NCBI RefSeq assembly: GCF_031326345.1
Contig: NZ_CP133671.1
Span: forward strand, 4,960,001 to 5,024,000
Length of the DNA stretch: 64,000 bases
Direction of reading: 5' to 3'
From: Aureispira sp. CCB-E
GTDB taxonomy: Bacteria; Bacteroidota; Bacteroidia; Chitinophagales; Saprospiraceae
Below the pieces are notes generated by a model. It worked only from the letters and a program-made list of their open reading frames with translations. It made no database searches and had not been told where the DNA came from. Position numbers and translations under genes: made by a program. This document shows positions 8,978 to 16,375 of the stretch, piece after piece. Position 1 is the stretch's first letter; every line of letters starts with the position of its first letter.

Positions 8978-9544
8978 TTATTTTTTGGCATAAACCAATT
9001 TATAATCTGCTTGAATTTGTCCTTTCTGAATTTTATCCAAGCGCTTTTTCACAAAACGCTTTTTTAAAGGTTTCAACAAATCTACAAATAAAATGCCCTC
9101 CAAGTGATCGTATTCATGTTGAATAACACGCGCTGTAATTCCATCAAAAATTTTATCTTGCAATTCAAAATTGGCATCGTAATATTCAATTCTCACTTTG
9201 GGTTTTCTAGAAACGTTCCCACGCACATCAGGTATACTTAGGCAACCTTCTTCGTATTCCCATTTTTTGCCAGACTCATCCAAAATGATTGGATTGATAA
9301 AAACTTCTTTAATAAATTCCTCTGCTTCCTCTTCTCTATCATCGGTATCCAACTGCTCCGTGTCTACCAAAAACAAGCGAATGTTACGACCAATTTGAGG
9401 TGCTGCCAAGCCCATTCCTTTAGAATGATACATTGTTTCAAACATATCTTCTAATAATTTTTCTAAATCTGGGTAATTTTCATCAATTTCCTCTGTTTCT
9501 TTTCTTAAAATAGGGTGACCGTAAGCGTATATTGGTAATTTCAT
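8978..9544 (-). CDS. def: Peptide deformylase
   Basis: 188 residues, normal length. It removes the formyl group from the N-terminal methionine of new proteins in the cytoplasm. All three metal/active-site motifs are present: GMGLAAPQ near 43-50, EEGCLSIP near 97-104 (metal-binding Cys) and QHEYDH near 141-146 (two metal His and the catalytic Glu). The insert TDDREEEAEEFI between motifs 1 and 2 is usual for Bacteroidota enzymes. Followed by a terminator; the nearest upstream gene is divergent, so it appears monocistronic. Confidence 0.96.
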   Translation of the reverse strand: MKLPIYAYGHPILRKETEEIDENYPDLEKLLEDMFETMYHSKGMGLAAPQIGRNIRLFLVDTEQLDTDDREEEAEEFIKEVFINPIILDESGKKWEYEEGCLSIPDVRGNVSRKPKVRIEYYDANFELQDKIFDGITARVIQHEYDHLEGILFVDLLKPLKKRFVKKRLDKIQKGQIQADYKLVYAKK

Positions 9545-9935
9545 TTTTTTGTACTAATTTTCTAGAAAGAATAACATTATTTTGGGAATCTTGTTTTTTA
9601 CAACGTCCAAAATAGACTGCAAATATAAGAACATTTTTGTTAGTGACAATTTGTCCATTAATTATTCCATCAAAACAAAAGATAAGTTATAAAAATAAGA
9701 GACTTAGACGAGGTACAAAGAAACAGTTCATAAAGTACCACATAGTAGTAACTAAGTAAGTGGGCAGAAAAAAATATAGCTAAAAAATAGACTTATTTTT
9801 AGTGCTAATCGAAGAGAAACAGTGCAGCTTTAGCGGGCTAAAACAAAATGCTTCGATGAAGAGTAGTGCAAAAAGAAGGTTATTTTTATATAATTTTTTC
9901 TGAGCGATTACTTATGCTAAACAAAACGAACATTT
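9545..9935. other. Intergenic region between def and a divergent gene
   Basis: About 390 bp, AT-rich and without a convincing ORF. It must contain the promoters of two divergent genes. I see no strong repeat or hairpin and no confident -7/-33 pair. Confidence 0.5.
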
Positions 9936-10406
9936 ATGATAAAATCACACAATATTACAGCTATTATTCAAAGTACATCGAAGGGAGGTGCTTATATTGA
10001 AATCCCCTTTGATGTAGAAGAAGCTTTTGGTGCAAAGCGACCTAAAGTAAGTGTACTTTTTGAAGGGCAAGAACCCTATAGGGGTACACTCTCTCGAATG
10101 GGAACAGTTAATCACATTCTAATTGTTAGAAAAGACATTCGAAACAAACTCAATAAGGAAGTTGGTGATCATATACAAGCCTCAATATCACTAGACACTG
10201 CTCCTAGAGTGGTAGAAGTTCCTCCTGAACTACAAGAAGCATTTGCAAAAGCTCCAAAAGCAGCGGCTTTTTATCAACAACTTTCCTATACTTGCCAAAA
10301 AGAATACGCCAACTATATCAATCAGGCTAAACGAGCAACAACCAAAGAACGACGCGCCTTAAAAACTATAGAATTATTAAATAAAGAAATAAAAACTCCT
10401 TTCTAG
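9936..10406 (+). CDS. DUF1905/YdeI-type (OmpD-associated-like) protein
   Basis: 156 residues. Residues about 1-90 form a small beta-barrel DUF1905 domain (GGAYIEIPFDVEEAFG, then RGTLSRMG and the closing GDHIQASISLD). Residues about 95-156 are a helical YdeI/OmdA-like region with the pattern VEVPPELQEAF.KAPKAAAF followed by KEYANYINQAKRATTKERR, typical of 'bacteriocin-protection' YdeI/OmpD-associated proteins. Cytoplasmic; the molecular role is poorly known. The next gene, rluD-like, starts 38 bp later but has its own probable -7 box in that gap. Confidence 0.85.
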   Translation: MIKSHNITAIIQSTSKGGAYIEIPFDVEEAFGAKRPKVSVLFEGQEPYRGTLSRMGTVNHILIVRKDIRNKLNKEVGDHIQASISLDTAPRVVEVPPELQEAFAKAPKAAAFYQQLSYTCQKEYANYINQAKRATTKERRALKTIELLNKEIKTPF

Positions 10407-10429
10407 GTTTAGTAGTCGACTGAAATGCG

Positions 10430-10437
10430 TATCTTTG
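10430..10437 (+). promoter_or_regulatory. Probable -7 box of the rluD-like gene
   Basis: TATCTTTG followed by C matches the Bacteroidota -7 consensus TAnnTTTG. The -33 element is not clear. If used, transcription would begin around 10441-10443, only a few bases before the ATG at 10445, making the mRNA essentially leaderless. Confidence 0.45.
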
Positions 10438-10444
10438 CAAGATT

Positions 10445-11473
10445 ATGAAAGAAGAAAAAATAATCAACAACGAAGTTTATCTCCTACAAACCTTTATCGC
10501 TGACCCTGGACAAGAACCCATTCGACTTGATAAGTTCTTAATGGGCAGGCTCGAAAATGTAACGAGAAATCGAGTGCAAAAAGCCATTGATGATGGTTGG
10601 ATCATGGTGAATGGGAAAAATATCAAAAGCAACCACAAGGTCAAACCTGGGCATAAAATTACCGTCCGCTGGAAAAAACAAAAAACAGAAGGAGGACCAA
10701 CTCCTCAAGAAATGGAGTTGGATATTCGCTATGAGGACAACGACTTTTTGATTCTGCACAAACCTGCGGGATTAGTCGTTCACCCTGGTATTGGTAATGC
10801 CGATGGAACCTTAGTCAATGGCTTGGTGCATTACCTAAAAGGGCTTCCAATTACTCAGGACAACGAGCGACCTGGTATTGTGCACCGAATTGATAAAAAT
10901 ACCACTGGATTAATGATTGTCGCTAAGACAGAAGAAGCTATGTCGAATATTGCTAAACAATTTTTTGATCATAGTATCGAACGTCGTTACCAAGCATTGG
11001 TCTGGGGAGATATTGAAGAGGACGAAGGCACGATTACAGGCCACATTGATCGTCATCCAAGACATCGCAAATTAAGACAAGTTTATCCAGATGGAGAACG
11101 TGGAAAACACGCTGTTACCCACTACAAAGTTTTGGAACGCTTTGGTTATGTTACCTTAGTAGAATGTCGATTGGAAACAGGTCGTACGCACCAAATCCGT
11201 GTTCACTTTAAACACATCGGACATCCTTTGTTTGGTGATGTTGAATATGGTGGTGATAAAATCGTTAAAGGAACTGTATTTAGCAAGTACAAACATTTTG
11301 TTTTAAACTGCTTTAAGCTACTCCCTAGACAAGCACTTCATGCCAAAACAATTGGTTTAATACACCCGTCTACGGGGCAGTTTGTTGGGCAAGATTCTGA
11401 ACTTCCAGAAGACATGAGTGCTGTTTTGGAACGCTGGCGAGCTTACACGCAAGGAAGATTGGTATTAAAATAG
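10445..11473 (+). CDS. rluD: RluA/RluD-family 23S rRNA pseudouridine synthase
   Basis: 342 residues. An S4 RNA-binding domain occupies about residues 25-90 (RLDKFLMGRLENVTRNRVQ, then GHKITVRW). The catalytic domain follows: LHKPAGLVVHPG near 105, the invariant GIVHRIDKNTTGLM near 143-157 with the catalytic Asp, YQALVWG near 180, and the GRTHQIRVHFKHIGHPLFGD block near 250. It isomerises uridines, in RluD those of helix 69 of 23S rRNA; the exact target cannot be read from sequence, so the symbol marks the closest family. The start at 10445 follows the -7 box directly. Confidence 0.9.
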   Translation: MKEEKIINNEVYLLQTFIADPGQEPIRLDKFLMGRLENVTRNRVQKAIDDGWIMVNGKNIKSNHKVKPGHKITVRWKKQKTEGGPTPQEMELDIRYEDNDFLILHKPAGLVVHPGIGNADGTLVNGLVHYLKGLPITQDNERPGIVHRIDKNTTGLMIVAKTEEAMSNIAKQFFDHSIERRYQALVWGDIEEDEGTITGHIDRHPRHRKLRQVYPDGERGKHAVTHYKVLERFGYVTLVECRLETGRTHQIRVHFKHIGHPLFGDVEYGGDKIVKGTVFSKYKHFVLNCFKLLPRQALHAKTIGLIHPSTGQFVGQDSELPEDMSAVLERWRAYTQGRLVLK

Positions 11474-11484
11474 CTCTTTTAGTA

Positions 11485-11713
11485 AATAGTAGTTCGTTGA
11501 TTAGCTCCCTGCGGTCGTGAGATCGCTATCGCTTAGTTGTTTACTTTTTTACCAAAAAGATAAAAAAGCACATTTATATTAGTTTGATAATCATTTTTTT
11601 TAACACAAAACACAACAAAGACATAACCTATTGATTATCAACTGCGCAGCACTCATGCAATAAACTAATAAAGTTTAGCTGCGCTGCTACTCCGTGGTTT
11701 CAACGAACTATTG
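11485..11713. repeat. Dispersed inverted-repeat element, long class (mosaic)
   Basis: It begins aatagtagttcgttga and ends ttcaacgaactattga. The interior holds the ctccctgcggtcgtgag module, the ccaaaaagataaaaaagcac module, an inner inverted repeat built on gtttgataatca/tgattatcaa, the ctgcgcagcactca module and gctgcgctgctact.cgtgg. It has no ORF and fills most of the gap between the rluD-like and FKBP genes. Confidence 0.87.
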
Positions 11714-11806
11714 AGTAAACCCACATTTGGCAAATCATGTGGTAGCATTAAATAACTAAAATTAATAGATGACCATTTAACTGACCAAAGAATCAAATAA
11801 ATTATT

Positions 11807-12265
11807 ATGAAAGCAATATTTTCACTCTTTGTATTATTAATAGTAAGTTACTCATTTACTAGCTGTAGCGAAGACATTCGATCAAAAGACGAAGAACGCA
11901 TCCAACAATATATTCAAGATAACAACCTTACGGTTATTGAGGCACAAGATGGATTATATTACACCATGGATGTTGTGGGCACAGGAGATCAACCAAGTGG
12001 TGTTTACAGCACGGTCACGGTTCACTATACCGGTAGACTCCTTGATGGAACTGTTTTTGATAGCTCTATTGGGCGCAATCCTTTTACAAGCCCGCTAACC
12101 AATGTTATTAAAGGGTGGCAATATGGTATTCCTTATTTTAAAGTTGGTGGAAAAGGTAAATTATTGATTCCTTCCCACTTAGCTTATGGTTCTTCGGGTT
12201 CGGGTGCTATTGGACCTAACGAGCCTTTGGTTTTTGACATCGAACTACTCGCTGTTCAGAATTAA
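11807..12265 (+). CDS. FKBP-type peptidyl-prolyl isomerase, lipoprotein
   Basis: 152 residues. The signal peptide ends in the lipobox FTSC (Cys near 20), so the mature protein is a lipoprotein on the periplasmic or outer membrane. The FKBP domain covers about residues 45-150: VTVHYTGRLLDGTVFDSS, FTSPLTNVIKGWQYGIPYFKVGGKGKLLIPSHLAYG and IGPNEPLVFDIELL, with the aromatic and Asp residues of the active pocket present. It probably helps fold outer-membrane or secreted proteins. Single FKBP domain, no dimerisation arm. Followed by a strong terminator; a mosaic repeat precedes it. Confidence 0.93.
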   Translation: MKAIFSLFVLLIVSYSFTSCSEDIRSKDEERIQQYIQDNNLTVIEAQDGLYYTMDVVGTGDQPSGVYSTVTVHYTGRLLDGTVFDSSIGRNPFTSPLTNVIKGWQYGIPYFKVGGKGKLLIPSHLAYGSSGSGAIGPNEPLVFDIELLAVQN

Positions 12266-12304
12266 GTTGATGCTTATTTAAAAATATTACTCCGTTAATT
12301 TTTT

Positions 12305-12347
12305 AAAATGCCTAGGTTCTTTGTGATAAGAGCAGCCTAGGCATTTT
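12305..12347. terminator. Terminator after the FKBP gene
   Basis: A 12-bp stem (aaaatgcctagg/cctaggcatttt, arms 12305-12316 and 12336-12347) followed by a T-run reaching 12353. It also lies just past the end of the convergent 12377-12754 gene, so it may act in both directions. Confidence 0.88.
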
Positions 12348-12376
12348 TTTTTTACTAGAGTCCTTTTTGACACCAC

Positions 12377-12754
12377 CTACAACACACTATCTTCCACCTC
12401 CTTCCAAGTCCAAGCGGTAACAAGAATTATAACAAGCAAGAGAATTTCAATACTTGCAATTATCAGATAATGCCATGCGGTATCTCCTCCACCAATAATA
12501 TATAATATTGTAAATAATGCAGCTCCAATATTAGCCCGACGATTGGCAACAGGGCGTAAATACCTTGAAAGAAAAACCATTATGATGGGAATGTTGGTCA
12601 AAATAGCTGCTATCGCCATGATAAAATGTACATCTCCTGGTATATCTAGAATACCTCCATGCACAAGTTCTATTATAATGCTATAGATATCTGCATAAAT
12701 CATATTGAATAACAAAATCATCCACAAAGTCGAAAGCTTAATTTTTACATCCAT
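12377..12754 (-). CDS. Small four-helix membrane protein (DUF6326-like)
   Basis: 125 residues with four predicted transmembrane helices (about 8-30, 43-63, 72-90 and 97-118). The N-terminal LSTLWMILLFNMIYADIY and the pattern IAAILTNIPIIMVFLSRYL resemble small integral membrane proteins of the DUF6326 type; I hold that family name only tentatively. No catalytic residues. It lies upstream of the FKBP terminator and downstream of a Crp/Fnr regulator on the same strand, with about 120 bp between the two genes. Function unknown. Confidence 0.75.
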   Translation of the reverse strand: MDVKIKLSTLWMILLFNMIYADIYSIIIELVHGGILDIPGDVHFIMAIAAILTNIPIIMVFLSRYLRPVANRRANIGAALFTILYIIGGGDTAWHYLIIASIEILLLVIILVTAWTWKEVEDSVL

Positions 12755-12876
12755 TGTTCTATATTTAGTATTAAATTCTAGCTTCGTTAGGTCTAATTTT
12801 TAACGAAGTACTGTTAAATAGAACAATGATAAGGGATCATTTGGTCAAATAAATTGACTTGAGTTAAGAACGAAAA

Positions 12877-13449
12877 TTATTTATCATTAAGTCGTTTTCG
12901 AATGCGGCTCAATGATTCTGGCTTAATTCCTATATAACTGGCAATTTGATACTGAGGGACTCTTTGTAATAATTGAGGTTTCGTTTTAATCAAATGCAAG
13001 TACCTTTCTTCTGGAGTGGAGTTAAACATCTTAGCAAAAGCGACTTGTTGATTGGCAAGTTCTTTTTCAGACAAGATTCGGCATAGTGTTTCAAATTTCG
13101 GGAACTTTTGAAAAATGGTTTGTTCCATTTGAGGAGTTGAAACCAACACAACTGACGTTTCTTCACAAGAAATATAATACGTAGAAGGGCTCTGATTAAT
13201 TAAACTTTCTGGCGTAACACCTTCTTCCTCCATATAAAAAGCGGTTGTTTTTTCTTCTCCTTCGTCCAAATAATAGCATCTCAAGCAGCCTTTGATAACA
13301 AAATAAGCTGCTTGAGCAAATGCTCCTTCATGAAGTAAAATATGTCCTTTCGGATACGTTCTAAATAGATCAAAATCCAACAAAGCAACTTTCTCCTCTT
13401 CTGTCAATACGATGTGTTTGGCTAAAAATTGAAATAAGGCTGCTTCCAT
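12877..13449 (-). CDS. Crp/Fnr-family transcriptional regulator
   Basis: 190 residues. A cyclic-nucleotide-binding-type beta barrel spans about residues 20-115 (FRTYPKGHILLHEGAFAQAAYFVIKGCLRCYY). A short helix-turn-helix region lies at the end (about 145-185: TPEERYLHLI, VPQYQIASYIGIKPESLSRIRKRL). The canonical cAMP-contact Arg-Ser pair is not evident, as in most Bacteroidota members, so the ligand is unknown. It may regulate the adjacent DUF6326-like membrane protein. It starts 11 bp after the stop of the RlmD-type gene, so co-transcription with that gene is likely. Confidence 0.88.
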   Translation of the reverse strand: MEAALFQFLAKHIVLTEEEKVALLDFDLFRTYPKGHILLHEGAFAQAAYFVIKGCLRCYYLDEGEEKTTAFYMEEEGVTPESLINQSPSTYYISCEETSVVLVSTPQMEQTIFQKFPKFETLCRILSEKELANQQVAFAKMFNSTPEERYLHLIKTKPQLLQRVPQYQIASYIGIKPESLSRIRKRLNDK

Positions 13450-13460
13450 AGTATCTAAGT

Positions 13461-14918
13461 TTAAGGGCGCTCAAATAAAGCAATACTTTCGATATGGGCT
13501 GTATGAGGAAATTGATCGGCCAAACAAAATCGCTTTAGCTCATAACCAGCTTCCATCAAGGTTGCTGCATCTCTAGCTTGTGTAGAAGGATTGCAAGAGA
13601 CATATACAATAGATTTTGCCCCCAACTCAATAATTCGTTGCAAAGCTTTGGGAACAATCCCTCCTCTCGGTGGATCCAATACAATCGTTCCAATCTTTCC
13701 TTTGTATTGAGGATAATCAAACAAGAACTTGCGCACATCTGCGGCATAAAACTGAATGCCGTCAATACCATTTCGTTTGGCATTTTCTTTTGCATCTTCA
13801 ATCGCTTCTGCTACGATGTCAACACCAATCACTTGGTCAATATTTGAATCATTGGCTAGTAATTGGGCAATTGTCCCTGTTCCGCAAAACAAATCCATAG
13901 CAACAGCATTGGTTGTTCCCGAATGCTCCATCCCTGCTTGAACGTATTCGATTACTTTAGAATATAATTTTTCAGCGCATTTAGGGTTTGTTTGAAAGAA
14001 ACTTTGCATGCTAATTTCAAAATCCAAGCCCAAGATGTTTTCTACAATTTTTTCTTTGCCATACAACAGTGTCGATTGTTCCGCAGGTTGTTTGGCGACA
14101 TCTCCAATTTCATCGTTAATCGTATGAATAACTCCTGCTAAGCGTTCGCCTAAAATCCCTTTTAGTAAATCAACAAAAGCCATTTTATCAAACTGCTCTA
14201 ATTTCGAGCTGGTCGTTACCAAATTAAACAACAACTCATCATGTGCATAACTCTTTCGAACGACCAAAAATCGAAAGAAACCTTCACTTTTGGCAGGATT
14301 CCAAGGTGGCAAATTGGTTTGTTCACAATATTGACGAATTGAAAGCATTGCCCCTTCAAATTGTGCATCAAACAAGCCCGAATCTGCTTCCAAATTTTCG
14401 ACAGCCCACCATTGTCCTCTCCGTTTGAATCCCAATGCAAAGCCTTCCGACTCTTCTCCTGTTCCTAACTCTGAAACTAGCGTAGAAAAAGAATATTCCA
14501 TCTTATTTCTATAATGCCATACAAGTGGAGAACTGATGTAAGTTTCGTACAAATCCTTAATTTCCTCTATTCCACTCAATCGCTTGAACATTTCCAAGGT
14601 AGAAGACTCCTTGTATTGCTCCTGTTTTTCGATTGGCAACCTAGCAAAAGGAGCACCAGGAATGGGTTGGTAAGGCAAATTTATTTCATCCTTGGAGGGC
14701 TGCACTACTTTTATCAATTTACACTTTGCAAATCGCTTTTTCTTTTTAACAATTTTTGCATGAACCAATTGCCCAGGTAAGCTATTTTTTACAAACAAAA
14801 CATAATCTCCATGTTCTGTTTTTAATTTAGCCAAGCCCTCACCACCAAATGCAACATCCTCAATTTGAACGTTTTCTAAAATCGCTCCTTTTTTTATTTT
14901 TACTGTATTTGTATCCAC
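13461..14918 (-). CDS. rlmD: 23S rRNA (uracil-5-)-methyltransferase, RlmD/TrmA family
   Basis: 485 residues. An N-terminal TRAM domain (about 1-65: ENVQIEDVAFGGEGLAKL) is followed by the insert and SAM-dependent methyltransferase core: LQSFFQTNP-like SMQSFFQTNPKCAEKLY near 300, DLFCGTGTIAQLLA near 345, VLDPPRGG near 412, and the catalytic SCNPSTQARD near 440 that supplies the nucleophilic Cys. The family methylates C5 of a uracil in 23S rRNA or tRNA. I see no CxxC iron-sulfur cluster motif in the N-terminal half, so it may be a cluster-less RlmD/RumA variant. Precedes the Crp/Fnr gene. Confidence 0.9.
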   Translation of the reverse strand: MDTNTVKIKKGAILENVQIEDVAFGGEGLAKLKTEHGDYVLFVKNSLPGQLVHAKIVKKKKRFAKCKLIKVVQPSKDEINLPYQPIPGAPFARLPIEKQEQYKESSTLEMFKRLSGIEEIKDLYETYISSPLVWHYRNKMEYSFSTLVSELGTGEESEGFALGFKRRGQWWAVENLEADSGLFDAQFEGAMLSIRQYCEQTNLPPWNPAKSEGFFRFLVVRKSYAHDELLFNLVTTSSKLEQFDKMAFVDLLKGILGERLAGVIHTINDEIGDVAKQPAEQSTLLYGKEKIVENILGLDFEISMQSFFQTNPKCAEKLYSKVIEYVQAGMEHSGTTNAVAMDLFCGTGTIAQLLANDSNIDQVIGVDIVAEAIEDAKENAKRNGIDGIQFYAADVRKFLFDYPQYKGKIGTIVLDPPRGGIVPKALQRIIELGAKSIVYVSCNPSTQARDAATLMEAGYELKRFCLADQFPHTAHIESIALFERP

Positions 14919-15009
14919 TCTTTATAATTCTATGTTTTTTTGCTAATCTATTTTCTTCCCTAAGCTTTGTTTGGGAGTAGCAAAAATAAGCAATGCGCGC
15001 TGAATAAAA

Positions 15010-15070
15010 AATAAAAGTAGAAAGTAGTCTCTTGATATTGTAAGAATACCAGCTACTTTCTACTTTTATT
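15010..15070 (-). terminator. Long perfect inverted repeat, terminator of the GNAT gene
   Basis: Perfect 18-bp arms (15010-15027 and 15053-15070, aataaaagtagaaagtag) enclose a 25-base loop. It is 72 bp after the GNAT stop (TAA) but only 5 bp after a second in-frame stop (TAG at 15076-15078). Confidence 0.75.
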
Positions 15071-15141
15071 ATCAACTAAATTTCAAATTGATGTTCTACA
15101 ACATCAGCAATGTCAACGTTTTTTTTAGAAATACCAAACAA

Positions 15142-15651
15142 TTAAGAATAAGCCGTTCCAACAGCTTCCAACTTGTCTAATTTTTCAGATTTTTTCTGAA
15201 TTTTTTTCTTCATAACATGTTGCTTAATACCGTTGCCCGTAAATTCTTTTCCATGTTTAGTGTAGCCAAACTTTGTATAAAAATCTAAGGCACCTACATG
15301 AGCATACAAACGAATTTCTTTATAGCCTTTTTCTATCAACAACTTTTCAATAGATTCCAAAACATCTCTTCCCACTCCAATTCCTTGTAAATCCTTGCGA
15401 ACGACAACCTGACGCAGCAAACAAATTTTACGCTTGTTTAGAAATTCATCTTCCTCTTCACAAACCTTTGCTACAATGGCACCAATTAAAACATGTTGCT
15501 CATTCTGAACCATCAAATGTACATCCTTGTATTCCTCTGCAAAATCTTCGATTGTAATTTCAGCATTAAGAGGTTCATAAAGCGTTTCAATACGCATGGC
15601 TACCAACTGATCGTATTCAGGGGTGGCAAACATAACTGATGTAATATTCAT
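15142..15651 (-). CDS. GNAT-family N-acetyltransferase
   Basis: 169 residues. The GNAT core includes the acetyl-CoA-binding segment VVRKDLQGIGVGRDVLESIE near 85-105 (Q/RxxGxG/A-type loop) and the closing IRLYAHVGALDFYTKFGYTKHGKEF near 118-142. The substrate is unknown. After about residue 150 there is a Lys-rich tail ending in VGTAYS. The reading frame continues past the TAA for 21 sensible codons, to a TAG that lies right beside the long terminator hairpin, so the stop may be recent. The gene stands alone; divergent AT-rich sequence precedes it. Confidence 0.85.
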   Translation of the reverse strand: MNITSVMFATPEYDQLVAMRIETLYEPLNAEITIEDFAEEYKDVHLMVQNEQHVLIGAIVAKVCEEEDEFLNKRKICLLRQVVVRKDLQGIGVGRDVLESIEKLLIEKGYKEIRLYAHVGALDFYTKFGYTKHGKEFTGNGIKQHVMKKKIQKKSEKLDKLEAVGTAYS

Positions 15652-16122
15652 AAGTACTTAATTTTAGTAAGTAGAAAGACAAAATTAGTAACAAAATATA
15701 GACAGCTTTTGTTTTTCTACTTATGTCTATGATTACTTAATATAAGTAAGAAAGCAGAATTAGTTTAAATTATAGTTTGTATTAGATTTTGAGTTTAGAA
15801 TAGTCAAAAAACGAAACTTTAATGCACGAAAGCTTTAGACCAAGATAATTTCAAAAATATTGCTACTTTTTTCGATCTCTTATTACTTCTTCTCTACTAA
15901 ATATACAATTTACATTCGTGAGAACAGAAAAATATAAAAAAAATATCTCAAAGGGAATTTTTTTTAACCAATGCCCGTTTAACTATTAGCTTGTTTATCA
16001 AAGACTAAAAGAAACACAATTATTTTTTTGTTTTTTTTATTAAAAAATAACGACATTCTTTTTCTTTTTTTGACAAAAGCGTGTATATTTGCAATCGCTT
16101 AATAAAACAAGCACAACAAAAC
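15652..16122. other. AT-rich intergenic region with the tRNA promoter
   Basis: No ORF. A strong -7-like box TATATTTG (16084-16091) followed by C lies about 30 bp upstream of the tRNA-Arg and is its probable promoter. The -33 position is only T-rich, although TTGACA occurs closer, at 16070-16075. The remaining bases show only A/T runs. Confidence 0.5.
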
Positions 16123-16196
16123 GGTTCGATAGCTCAGCTGGATAGAGCATCTGCCTTCTAAGCAGACGGTCGCAGGTTCGAATCCTGCTCGAATCA
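16123..16196 (+). tRNA. tRNA-Arg(TCT)
   Basis: A 74-nt cloverleaf read directly. The 7-bp acceptor stem (ggttcga with tcgaatc, one G-T pair) is closed by discriminator A16196; CCA is not encoded. The D arm is gctcagctggatagagc. The anticodon stem tctgc/gcaga holds loop cttctaa, giving anticodon TCT at 16157-16159, which reads AGA/AGG. The T arm is gcagg-ttcgaat-cctgc. A terminator follows immediately. Confidence 0.97.
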
Positions 16197-16200
16197 CTTA

Positions 16201-16230
16201 AAAGTCATCTAGTTTATACTAGATGGCTTT
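16201..16230 (+). terminator. Terminator after tRNA-Arg
   Basis: A 13-bp stem with one wobble (arms 16201-16213 and 16218-16230, aaagtcatctagt) and a 4-base loop, followed by a T-run. It ends the tRNA transcript within 35 bp. Confidence 0.85.
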
Positions 16231-16375
16231 TTTTGTTTTACTCCAGTTCCTCATATTAACGCAATAAAAAAGTCTGTTCCATGCCTTCTAAAAGCATCAA
16301 ACAGACTTATATTTTATATCCTAGTTCTTGCCCCTTTCGCAAGATTGTGCGGTTCTCAATATTATCACACAAAAA

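Noticed and set aside
14860-15075. 71-codon minus-strand ORF rich in Lys and Tyr across the RlmD start
   Set aside because: It overlaps the long terminator stem and the RlmD start in another frame.
16070-16091. Classical sigma-70-type TTGACA/TATATT promoter for the tRNA
   Set aside because: The spacing is only 8 bp; the -7 box alone, in the Bacteroidota style, is the better reading.
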